Shown: positions 1 through 7,552 of the stretch, piece by piece
How the letters are laid out: every line of letters starts with the position of its first letter
Position numbering within the stretch: position 1 is the first letter of the stretch
NCBI RefSeq assembly: GCF_017877055.1
Contig: NZ_JAGIPG010000006.1
Coordinates: 62,001 to 126,000 of the forward strand
Reading direction: 5' to 3'
Source: Neorhizobium galegae
GTDB taxonomy: Bacteria > Pseudomonadota > Alphaproteobacteria > Rhizobiales > Rhizobiaceae
Length of the DNA: 64,000 nt
The notes under the pieces: generated by a model
Database searches by the model: none
The model's input: only the letters and a program-made list of their open reading frames with translations
What the model was told of the DNA's origin: nothing
Position numbers and translations under genes: made by a program

Positions 1-710
1 AGGCAATCGGCGATTATTATCTCGGAACCCTGCTCAACCAGCTTCTGCCGGGGGGAGTAGCAGGTGATGCCATTCGTGCCGTTCGCAACCGGGCTCATGG
101 TGACGATGGGTGGAAAGTCCCGGCCCAGGCCGTGCTCTTCGAGCGGATCGCCGGGCAGGGTGTGTTTTTCCTCATTGCGACCTTCGGCGTCATGCTCTGG
201 CCGCTTCTGGGCGGTGCAGCGATCCCGGAAGACCTGCGCCTCCTTCTCTCCGGCTTCGCACTCGCGGTCGCAAGCCTCGCCATCATGTTTCTGCTGGCGC
301 TCCGTTTCCCGCCGCGCCGCATCCAACCTCAGTTCGAGGGGCTGAAGGTGGCGCTCGCGCAGGTCTTCCTGCAGGGTCGGGCCTGGATCGCGCAGTCGCT
401 GTTCAGCGTCGTCATCGTCGCAAGTTATATCGCCATGTTCATGCTTGCGTCAGCGGCCGTCGGTGCGCCGCTGCCGGCGCTTGCGGCAGTCACCGCGATT
501 CCGCTCTGTCTGCTGATGATGCTGATCCCGGCGACGATTGCCGGCTGGGGCGCCAGGGAGGCGGCGGCAGCGGCGCTCTGGCCGCTCTTCGGTTACGCGG
601 CGTCCGATGGCGTGGCCGCCGGCATCCTCTACGGCATTCTGGCGCTTGTCGGCGCAGCACCCGGCCTGGTATTCATCCTCGCGGCGCTTTTCAGCAGACG
701 GAACCGTTGA
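1..710 (+). CDS. Lysylphosphatidylglycerol synthase TM-like (UPF0104) membrane protein, 5' end missing
   Basis: The gene runs in from the left edge; the reading frame opens at base 3 and ends with TGA at 708-710, leaving 235 residues. The visible part starts with the motif NQLLPGGVAGDAIR, typical of the flippase-like transmembrane domain shared by UPF0104 proteins and the MprF flippase half, followed by several hydrophobic helices. Family members are inner-membrane proteins thought to move or present lipids; the substrate here is unknown. It converges with the FkbM methyltransferase 4 bases downstream and is the left-most visible member of the unusual cluster in bases 1-6484. The family call is firm, the role is inferred. 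Confidence 0.8.
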   Translation, partial: AIGDYYLGTLLNQLLPGGVAGDAIRAVRNRAHGDDGWKVPAQAVLFERIAGQGVFFLIATFGVMLWPLLGGAAIPEDLRLLLSGFALAVASLAIMFLLALRFPPRRIQPQFEGLKVALAQVFLQGRAWIAQSLFSVVIVASYIAMFMLASAAVGAPLPALAAVTAIPLCLLMMLIPATIAGWGAREAAAAALWPLFGYAASDGVAAGILYGILALVGAAPGLVFILAALFSRRNR

Positions 711-714
711 ACCG

Positions 715-1464
715 TCAGGCCTCCAGCCGAGCGTAGATATCGCCGGAGGGCGTGTGATCGGCAAGGCCCGCAATCTCGGCCAGCATCGCGTCGGCAGCTA
801 TCCATTCGTCATGGACGAACCGGTGCCGCTCGCCCTCGACCCGGTTGAAACGATAGGGACCGACTTCCCGCAGATGGCCGATCGCCTCCTCGGCGATTTC
901 CATTGTCGCCGGGATATATTCGAAGGCGATCAGCGGGATGGGATGGCGCAGCCCGGCGACGATATCCGCTTCGGCCCCCTCCACATCGATCTTGCAGAAG
1001 GCCGGTTGGCCATATTCTCCGATCAGCGCATCGAGCGTCGTCATCTCCACGCGCTGGACCCGGTCCCAGGTGACGTTGCGGAAACCGGAGGTCTTCTCGA
1101 CCTTCGAAATCCAGGACGAGGATATGCTGGTCACGGTCGGGTGGCGGCTGGAAATATGCAGATCGACGCTGCCGGGCTCCTTGCCGACCGCCTTGCGCAG
1201 CAGCGTCAGTTCCTCGCCGGCGAAGGATCTGGCAATGAAATCGGCAAATAGCGGCTGCGGCTCCAGCGCGACGATCCTTGCGCCGAGCGACAGAAGCGTC
1301 CGGCTACGGCTGCCGGCATGCGCGCCGATATCGAATACGAGATCGCCTTTGCGGACGAGGCCCGCATAGAACCGCTTCAGCGAAGAACGCCGCCAGGGCT
1401 GGCCGTAATAGATCAGCAGCGAGCGCGTCAGGCCCAGGGAAGCGGAAAAATCAGGCCGCAGCAT
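715..1464 (-). CDS. FkbM family methyltransferase
   Basis: A 249-residue SAM-dependent methyltransferase of the FkbM type. The SAM-binding motif I is seen as VFDIGAHAGSRS near the N-terminus, followed by an acidic-loop region (VALEPQP) and the FkbM-typical CKIDVEGAE segment. FkbM enzymes usually O-methylate sugars or secondary metabolites. The ATG at 1464 has an AGGAG ribosome site about 6 bases upstream; a GTG at 1482 in the same frame would add six residues. The start overlaps the end of the upstream CDP-alcohol phosphatidyltransferase by 14 bases, so the two are probably translated together. The substrate is not deducible. Confidence 0.85.
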   Translation of the reverse strand: MLRPDFSASLGLTRSLLIYYGQPWRRSSLKRFYAGLVRKGDLVFDIGAHAGSRSRTLLSLGARIVALEPQPLFADFIARSFAGEELTLLRKAVGKEPGSVDLHISSRHPTVTSISSSWISKVEKTSGFRNVTWDRVQRVEMTTLDALIGEYGQPAFCKIDVEGAEADIVAGLRHPIPLIAFEYIPATMEIAEEAIGHLREVGPYRFNRVEGERHRFVHDEWIAADAMLAEIAGLADHTPSGDIYARLEA

Positions 1465-2245
1465 GATGGCTCCTGCTCGCACTCACCAGGAAGATCACAT
1501 CGACGGCGAAGGAATAGGTAAGCGAAGCGAGGGCTGCTGCTGCAAGCACGGCGGAGACCGGCGAGGCAATGACGGGAAACAACATCAGACAGAGCGCCAC
1601 GCCCTGCACGACGCAGATCGCCTTGCGGCGCATCGAATGAGGCAGTTCGCCCTTGAGAGCCGGAAAGATCGCCTGCGCGGCCACATACGCATACCGCATC
1701 AGCCCGATCGACAGGACCCAAACTCCCGCCTTCTCGAGCATCACGGCTGCGAGCGACAGGAAGAGGATCAGCAGCGCATCGACTTCCATGTCGAATCGCG
1801 CGCCGAACCGGGAAGACGTACCCGCCTGCCGCGCGAGGAAGCCATCGACACCATCCAGAACAAGCGCGAAAGCGACTACGAACCCCAGCATCCATGAGGC
1901 GCCCTGACCGAAACCCATGCCGAACTGCGGCGATGCCAGCACCATCCCGCCCAAAACCGAGGTGAGCGCGGCGCGGACTGTCGTCACGATATTAGCCGCC
2001 CCGAAACGGCCGTGCCCGTGCGTGTGCAGATTGCCGAGCGCAATGGCGGAAATCGCTGCATAAATGATGAAGGCACAACCCGCGGCGGCCGTATCGATGC
2101 CGAGCCAGTCGCCGAAGAAATGCATCGCCGCGACCAGCGCGGCAGCGACGGTCATGGTCACCGCATAGGCATCGAGGGAGAGCAGGCGGCGAGCCCTGCG
2201 CGCCGCCCGGCGGTCCAGCGGCCCGACATTCATCCAGTCAGCCAT
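1451..2245 (-). CDS. CDP-alcohol phosphatidyltransferase family protein
   Basis: 264 residues, mostly transmembrane. The full CDP-alcohol phosphotransferase signature D(x)2DG(x)2AR(x)8G(x)3D(x)3D is present at residues 131-156 with all acidic metal ligands intact, so the enzyme should be active: it transfers a phosphoalcohol or phosphatidyl group from a CDP-activated donor, releasing CMP, in the inner membrane. A GAGGAAGG ribosome site precedes the ATG. It is not a typical PgsA or PssA (unusual N-terminal extension and a nonstandard context), so the acceptor is unknown. It diverges from the dehydrogenase at 2465 across 219 bases that must hold promoters for both arms of the cluster. Confidence 0.85.
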   Translation of the reverse strand: MADWMNVGPLDRRAARRARRLLSLDAYAVTMTVAAALVAAMHFFGDWLGIDTAAAGCAFIIYAAISAIALGNLHTHGHGRFGAANIVTTVRAALTSVLGGMVLASPQFGMGFGQGASWMLGFVVAFALVLDGVDGFLARQAGTSSRFGARFDMEVDALLILFLSLAAVMLEKAGVWVLSIGLMRYAYVAAQAIFPALKGELPHSMRRKAICVVQGVALCLMLFPVIASPVSAVLAAAALASLTYSFAVDVIFLVSASRSHHAAA

Positions 2246-2464
2246 CGGACGTGCCTTCCTCGTCCAAGGGATGATATGAAATATTCATGACGCTCTCCTC
2301 ACAGGCACTACATGGAGAAGAATACGGCGGGCAGCAAAGGCCGGATCCGCGAAACCGCCGTCAAATAAACGTGATAGCCATATCGCCCTCTCGCCGGACA
2401 GGTCCCTTGCCGTCATCGTTGAAGCCTCTAGGTCTGGATTGTTATGGCGTGAAAGGTGTGAAGC

Positions 2465-3466
2465 GTGACAAGGCGTGAGACAGCTCCGAGTGCGGCGGCG
2501 CAGAAGGAGGGACGAGCCCTCTGGATCGAGGAGACTAGTCGTTGCGCGCTTCGGCAGGAGAAGCTGCAGGCGGCCTGCGAGGGCGAGATTGTCGTCCGTA
2601 CGCTCTATAGCGGCATCAGCCGAGGCACCGAATCGCTCGTTTTTGCCGGACAGGTGCCGGAAAGCGAATACGAGCGCATGCGTGCCCCGCACCAGGCCGG
2701 CCAATTCCCCTTCCCGGTGAAATATGGCTATGCCGCAGTCGGCGTGATCGAAGAAGGGCCTAAGCACCTCGTCGGCAAATCGGTCTTCTGCCTGCATCCC
2801 CATCAGGACCGTTTTCGCATGCCCTTTTCCGCCGCCCACCCGCTTGGCGACAGTTTGCCCCCTCAGCGCGCCGTGCTGGCGGCCAATATGGAAACCGCGC
2901 TCAACATTATCTGGGACGCAGGCATTCAGCCAGGCGACCGGGTCACGGTGTTCGGAGCCGGCGTGATCGGGCTTCTGGTTGCCTATCTCGCCTCACGGAT
3001 CATCGGCACAGAAGTGGTGATTTCGGATATCGAGCCGAAGCGCGCCGAAACCGCCAAGGCGCTCGGTCTTCGCTTTTCGCTCGGTCGTGATGTGCCCCAT
3101 GATTGCGACGTGCTGATCAACGCCTCCGCTTCGGCACACGCCCTGGCAACGGCGCTCGATCATGCCGGCATCGAGGCACGCATCGTCGAAGCGAGCTGGT
3201 ATGGCGAAAAGCATGTGGAAATTCCCCTCGGCGGCGCTTTCCACGCCAAGCGGCTTTCCATCGTCAGTTCACAGGTGGCCTCCCTGCCGCCTGGGCGGCG
3301 CGCCCGCTGGGACACCAGGCGACGCATGATGAAGGCGCTCCAGCTTCTCGCCGACGATCGGCTCGACCATCTGATTTCGGGCGAAACACCGTTCGAAACC
3401 ATCGCCGCCGACTATGCCGGGATCATCGGCTCGGCTGCCACGCTCTGTCATCGCATCAAGTATTGA
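2465..3466 (+). CDS. Zinc-binding dehydrogenase-like protein (MDR superfamily, BchC-like)
   Basis: 333 residues of the medium-chain dehydrogenase/reductase fold, starting at GTG. The N-terminal motif SGISRGTESLVFAG (49-62) and VKYGYAAVG (85-93) resemble the group containing bacteriochlorophyllide dehydrogenase BchC. The positions that normally supply the catalytic zinc Cys and the His of the GHE motif are Ser49 and Tyr89, so a catalytic zinc of the usual kind is unlikely. The Rossmann motif GAGVIG lies at 164-169, so NAD(P) binding is expected. First gene of a tightly packed plus-strand operon (11 bases to the next gene). Substrate unknown; an alcohol or side-chain oxidation in the cluster's product is plausible. 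Confidence 0.85.
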   Translation: MTRRETAPSAAAQKEGRALWIEETSRCALRQEKLQAACEGEIVVRTLYSGISRGTESLVFAGQVPESEYERMRAPHQAGQFPFPVKYGYAAVGVIEEGPKHLVGKSVFCLHPHQDRFRMPFSAAHPLGDSLPPQRAVLAANMETALNIIWDAGIQPGDRVTVFGAGVIGLLVAYLASRIIGTEVVISDIEPKRAETAKALGLRFSLGRDVPHDCDVLINASASAHALATALDHAGIEARIVEASWYGEKHVEIPLGGAFHAKRLSIVSSQVASLPPGRRARWDTRRRMMKALQLLADDRLDHLISGETPFETIAADYAGIIGSAATLCHRIKY

Positions 3467-3477
3467 AGGAATCCCGC

Positions 3478-3876
3478 ATGTTCGCCGTCGAAGTCCGCGA
3501 TCACATCATGATCGCGCATAGTCTTGCCCGCCCGGTTTTCGGTCCCGCCCAGGGCATGCACGGAGCAACCTTCGTGGTCGATGCCGCCTTCTTCACCAGC
3601 GATCTGGACGAGAACGGCCTTGCCGTGGATATCGGGCTTGCGACCGACGTCCTGAAGGAAGTGCTGGCGCCGCTCAACTACCAGAACCTCGACACGCTGG
3701 AGATCTTCGCCGGCAAGGTGACGACGACGGAATTCCTCGCCAAGCACATATTCGACCGCATCGCCGATGCCGTCCGGAACGGCCGGCTCGGCGAGGGTGG
3801 TGGCCGCATCCGCAAACTGCGGGTCATGCTGCACGAATCGCACACTGCCCGCGGCTGGTTCGAGGCCGAGCTGTGA
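3478..3876 (+). CDS. 6-pyruvoyl-tetrahydropterin synthase / QueD-like protein with degenerate active site
   Basis: 132 residues with the T-fold layout of PTPS/QueD: His14 in IAH, His28 in GMHGATF, Asp51, TTE at 83-85 and the pterin-anchoring Glu120 in LHE. Compared with E. coli QueD, the third zinc His is Ala30, the catalytic Cys position is Ala24, and the LDHH segment carrying the Asp/His of the catalytic triad is LNYQ (66-69). It should still recognise a pterin-like ring through Glu120 but is unlikely to run the QueD or PTPS reaction. GAAGGA ribosome site before ATG; its stop overlaps the next gene's GTG by four bases. Fold assignment is good, chemistry unknown. Confidence 0.8.
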   Translation: MFAVEVRDHIMIAHSLARPVFGPAQGMHGATFVVDAAFFTSDLDENGLAVDIGLATDVLKEVLAPLNYQNLDTLEIFAGKVTTTEFLAKHIFDRIADAVRNGRLGEGGGRIRKLRVMLHESHTARGWFEAEL

Positions 3877-4916
3877 GCCGCGATCTTGTCTTCGCCTATC
3901 CGGGCGAGCTCGAAACCCGCACGGGCGGTTACGGCTACGATCGCCGTGTCGTCGCGGCCCTGCGCGACCTCGGTTGGAATATCGAACTGATCTCCCTCGG
4001 CGACGGCTTTCCGAAGCCGAATGCAAGACAGCTGGACGATGCCGGACGGAGGCTCTCCGAACTCGCCGACGACAGTGTCGTCCTGATCGACGGACTGGCC
4101 TTCGGCGCCATGGACGAATGGGCCGGGCGCGAAGCGAAACGCCTGAGGATCATGGCGCTCGTGCATCATCCGCTGGCGCTGGAGACGGGGCTCGACGGCG
4201 GGCAACAGGAGGCCGCGGCCACCCGCGAAAAGGCGGCACTGGCGTACACCCGCGGCGTGATCGTCACCTCGCATATGACGGCCACCGAACTCGCCGCCAA
4301 TTACGCCGTCCCCGCAGAAAGGATCGCGGTCGCCATCCCGGGAATGGATCCGGCGCCGCTGGCCGCCGGTGGCGGCGATCCGCCTCTGATCCTCAGCATC
4401 GGCACCTTGACCCGTCGCAAGGGGCACGACGTCCTGATTTCTTCGCTCGAAAAACTGCACGATCTGCCATGGACCTGCCGCATCGTCGGCAGCAAGGTGC
4501 TCGATCCCGGTGTAGCAGCAGAACTCGAAGGCCAGGTCGCACGATCCGGGCTCGGTGACCGCATCGAACTCGCAGGGCAGATCGACGACACGCGCTCCGA
4601 ATTCGCCAAAGCCGATATCTTTGCACTGGCGAGCCGTTATGAAGGTTATGGCATGGTGTTTGCCGAAGCGCTCGCGCAAGGCCTGCCGATCGTCGGCTGC
4701 GCGGCGGGAGCCGTGCCGGACGTCGTGCCGGGAAGCGCCGGCTTTCTCGTGCCGCCGGACGATCCGGACGCTTTCGCAGCCGCTCTGCGACGGCTGCTGG
4801 AGGAGCCCGAAACCCGTATTTCCATGGCCGACGCCGCAGCGATCGCCGGTGCCAAGCTTCCCTCCTGGCGGGACACCGCCGTCATCATCTCCGACTTTCT
4901 GGAAACGGTATCGTGA
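3873..4916 (+). CDS. Glycosyltransferase family 4 protein
   Basis: 347 residues of GT-B fold. The C-terminal domain carries the GT4 donor-site motif E257-x7-E265 (EGYGMVFAE) and the family-typical LSIGTLTRRKGHD segment near 174-186; the N-terminal half has a glycine-rich acceptor loop (TRTGGYGYDRR). It should transfer a sugar from a nucleotide-sugar to an acceptor made by the cluster, in the cytoplasm or at the inner membrane face. The GTG start lies inside the preceding stop (GTGA overlap) and the same overlap joins it to the next gene, so it is translationally coupled on both sides. Acceptor unknown; a pteridine glycosyltransferase role is an attractive guess only. Confidence 0.88.
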   Translation: MSRDLVFAYPGELETRTGGYGYDRRVVAALRDLGWNIELISLGDGFPKPNARQLDDAGRRLSELADDSVVLIDGLAFGAMDEWAGREAKRLRIMALVHHPLALETGLDGGQQEAAATREKAALAYTRGVIVTSHMTATELAANYAVPAERIAVAIPGMDPAPLAAGGGDPPLILSIGTLTRRKGHDVLISSLEKLHDLPWTCRIVGSKVLDPGVAAELEGQVARSGLGDRIELAGQIDDTRSEFAKADIFALASRYEGYGMVFAEALAQGLPIVGCAAGAVPDVVPGSAGFLVPPDDPDAFAAALRRLLEEPETRISMADAAAIAGAKLPSWRDTAVIISDFLETVS

Positions 4917-5698
4917 GCGGCTTCGACAAGGATTGGCTGGCACTGCGCGAACCCGTGGATGTTCGGGCACGGGATGCGAACTTGCTGGCATCAGCGATCC
5001 GAACCCTCGAAAGCGTCGCGGCACCAACCATCCTCGATATCGGCTGCGGCACCGGCTCGACCTTCCGCGTGCTCTCCCCGGGACTTGGAAAGCCGGCTCA
5101 CTTTCGGCTTTTCGACCACGACCACCGGCTGCTGGACGAAGCCCGCCGCTTGCATGGCGATGCCGTCGAACTCATCCAGGGGGACCTCAACGAGATCGGA
5201 GCGCTGCCGCTCGACGATGTCCACCTCGTCACCGCGTCCGCACTCTTCGATCTCTGCTCGGAACGGTTCATTCGTCGTTTCGTCGCCCATATCGCGAAGA
5301 GGCGCGCCAGCCTCTATGCGGCGCTCAACTATGACGGCCGGATGCGCTGGTCGAAACCGCATCCGCTGGACGAGGCTGTGCTTGCCAGCTTCAACGCCCA
5401 CCAGTTGAGCGACAAGGGGTTGGGTTCTTCGCTTGGTCCCGGGGCGTGGGAGACGCTCGCGGATTGCCTCGGGGAGAGCGGCTATACGGTGAGGACCGCC
5501 GAAAGCCCATGGATGATGGCGGCAGACCATCGGGACCTGCAGCTTCTGTTTCTCGACGGTGTGGTGCGTGCGGTCTATGAATACGGCCAGCTCGACGAGA
5601 GCGAAATCCGCGACTGGGCCGATTTCAGGCGGAAAATGATCGACCGCGAAGGCAGCCTATGCCAGGTCGGCCATCAGGATATCCTCGCGACCCGCTGA
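4913..5698 (+). CDS. Class I SAM-dependent methyltransferase
   Basis: 261 residues with motif I at 40-50 (ILDIGCGTGST), an acidic residue after strand 2 (LFDHDHRLL) and a motif-II-like QGDLNEI segment, giving a standard Rossmann methyltransferase. It starts with a GTG that overlaps the stop of the glycosyltransferase by four bases and is the last gene of the plus-strand arm. Its last 42 bases overlap, tail to tail, the end of the RibD-like gene on the other strand. The methyl acceptor is unknown; in context it should be an intermediate of the cluster's product. Confidence 0.85.
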   Translation: MSGFDKDWLALREPVDVRARDANLLASAIRTLESVAAPTILDIGCGTGSTFRVLSPGLGKPAHFRLFDHDHRLLDEARRLHGDAVELIQGDLNEIGALPLDDVHLVTASALFDLCSERFIRRFVAHIAKRRASLYAALNYDGRMRWSKPHPLDEAVLASFNAHQLSDKGLGSSLGPGAWETLADCLGESGYTVRTAESPWMMAADHRDLQLLFLDGVVRAVYEYGQLDESEIRDWADFRRKMIDREGSLCQVGHQDILATR

Positions 5699-6484
5699 AA
5701 CGGTCACCTGCTGCGATTCAACGCGGAAATTGCAGTCGAATACGATATCCGTGCCGATATTGTAGACCTGAACTTCAGGGCGGCGAGCCTCCGACAACCG
5801 GTCGATCGGCGAAAGGCGAATGCCGGCAGGCCCCGAGCCTATGATGATCGGTGCGACCGAGATATGCAGCCGGTCGATCATCTGGGCATCGACGAAGCGG
5901 GAAATGGTGGTTGCGCCTCCTTCGACGAGCACCGTGGTGAGGCCGCGTTCCGCAAGCGCCTCGAGAATATCCCGCGGCGCGAGCCCCCCATCCGCCTGGC
6001 GCGGCAGTCGGATGATCCGGTGCCGGACGTTGCGGAGCGGAATGTCGTCCGCCTGTAACACGAGCACGGGCATCCCCCCGTCGTGCAACATCTTGGCTCG
6101 CTCCGGCATGCGGCCATTGCAATCCACCACGACGCGCACGGGGCTTTTGCCGCTGACGGCACGAACCGAAAGACTGGGGTCGTCGGCAACGACCGTCCCG
6201 ACCCCGACGATCACCGCATCCACCAGCGCCCGGCACCGGTGCAGATGGGCAATCCCGTCGCAGCCCGACACATCCTGGGCGTCGCCGGTCGGCGTCGCGA
6301 CGCGGCCATCCAGAGACTGGCCGACCTGGGCCAGAACCAGTCGCCCGCCGCGGGCCGCGATCGGCCTGTAGAGCGAGAGACCGGAACCATCGACATCGGC
6401 GGAGAGTGCGATCGGGCGCAAGGGGGCCTCGCGAAGCGAAAGCAGGTGCTGCCACAGCTCTTCGGTCATCCTCACTGATCGCAT
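5657..6484 (-). CDS. RibD-type reductase domain protein (stand-alone, no deaminase domain)
   Basis: 275 residues matching only the C-terminal reductase half of RibD (dihydrofolate-reductase fold): QSLDGRVAT at 55-63, GVGTVVADDPSL at 94-105 and VEGG at 187-190. There is no zinc deaminase domain. Enzymes of this kind (RibD-C, archaeal ArfC/RIB7) reduce ribosylaminopyrimidines to ribitylaminopyrimidines with NAD(P)H. I chose ATG 6484 because GGACGAGG sits 6 bases upstream; ATG 6469 is an alternative, and the frame stays open upstream to 6532. It converges on the methyltransferase with a 42-base overlap. Likely a cluster enzyme rather than the housekeeping riboflavin enzyme. Confidence 0.82.
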   Translation of the reverse strand: MRSVRMTEELWQHLLSLREAPLRPIALSADVDGSGLSLYRPIAARGGRLVLAQVGQSLDGRVATPTGDAQDVSGCDGIAHLHRCRALVDAVIVGVGTVVADDPSLSVRAVSGKSPVRVVVDCNGRMPERAKMLHDGGMPVLVLQADDIPLRNVRHRIIRLPRQADGGLAPRDILEALAERGLTTVLVEGGATTISRFVDAQMIDRLHISVAPIIIGSGPAGIRLSPIDRLSEARRPEVQVYNIGTDIVFDCNFRVESQQVTVSAGREDILMADLA

Positions 6485-6727
6485 ACCCTGCCTCGTCCTC
6501 CGGCCGAAAATGAAGAATGCCGGTAAACCCAAAAAGTTCCTCGCCGGCGTACTTGCCTGTAGCTGTAATACGATCGAGAAATTTCACCAGATCAACATTC
6601 GGTCAACGGCCTGTGTTCCGCGTGCTCCATGCCCCGGCAACGGTCTGCGCCAGTACACGGCGCGGCGTGCCTATCTTCCGGGCCACGCAGGTGTCATAAG
6701 GGAAACCCGGCCAGTGGAGAGCAGCTT

Positions 6728-7552
6728 GTGACGAGAGATCCCCAGGAACAGAGCATTATCGAAGGCCTGTCCCAGCGGCACGGGTTCAGCCCTGGCGTCG
6801 TCGAGCACCTTGCGATGGCCTTGATCGCCGGCCATGCGAGCCAGGCACAGTTCAACCACGCCGAGCTTGGCGGCATGGGGCAATGGTCAAGCGGCGGCAT
6901 GGTCATGATCGGCGACATGTTCAACAATGGTCTCAAGCACCGTGTGGATATGCTTTGCTCGGAGATCGCCGCTTATATCCGGTCGGGTGAAATTTCCGGC
7001 CCGAAGGTCGAAAGGCCCTATCAGTCTCAGAGCCAGGGAGACGGAAGCAGCTTCTTCTACCAGGGAAGTTCCCATGGCGGTTCGTGGCCGCAACATCTCG
7101 GCCAGCCCTCATCGACGGGCGCGCAGAACAACCTTCGCTACGCCTTCTTTCCCGCGAGCCGCCGTCTGGCCATCGACGTAAACGGGCAGATCACGGTTTA
7201 CGACACAAAGGATCACAGCATCGGCGGCTTTTCCCAGCAGCAGAGCGGCGACCAGTCGCTGACCTTCACCTCGCAGCACGGCCTCGTCCGCATATCGGAC
7301 CTCGAAATTGTACCGGCCGTCGATCAGACGCCAACACCCAAGGAGGAGCAGGAGGCGTCGGCACGCCAGAGCGAGCACGTCGCTGCCCCGTCGACGGCGT
7401 CCCCGAACACGAACGCCCCCTCCGCGCCGGCAGCCTCCGACCCGGACGACATCTTCGGCAAGATCGAACGACTCGCTGACCTGCATTCGAAAGGCATACT
7501 TTCCGACAACGAATTCACGGCGAAAAAGACGGAGCTGCTTCAACGGCTTTAG
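6728..7552 (+). CDS. SHOCT domain-containing protein
   Basis: 274 residues. The last ~32 residues (DDIFGKIERLADLHSKGIL, then DNEFTAKKTELL) form a SHOCT domain, a short two-helix module found at the ends of diverse bacterial proteins and thought to mediate oligomerisation or binding. The middle has a low-complexity Ser/Gln/Gly-rich linker and a second Pro/Ala-rich linker before SHOCT. The N-terminal ~80 residues look globular but match no family I can name. Start GTG 6728 is chosen because GGAGAG lies 7 bases upstream. No signal peptide. Function unknown. Confidence 0.75.
   Translation: MTRDPQEQSIIEGLSQRHGFSPGVVEHLAMALIAGHASQAQFNHAELGGMGQWSSGGMVMIGDMFNNGLKHRVDMLCSEIAAYIRSGEISGPKVERPYQSQSQGDGSSFFYQGSSHGGSWPQHLGQPSSTGAQNNLRYAFFPASRRLAIDVNGQITVYDTKDHSIGGFSQQQSGDQSLTFTSQHGLVRISDLEIVPAVDQTPTPKEEQEASARQSEHVAAPSTASPNTNAPSAPAASDPDDIFGKIERLADLHSKGILSDNEFTAKKTELLQRL

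Noticed and set aside
4393..5027. Possible extra minus-strand gene across the glycosyltransferase/methyltransferase junction
   Set aside because: Frames there are Arg-rich shadows; both plus-strand genes are coupled and well supported.
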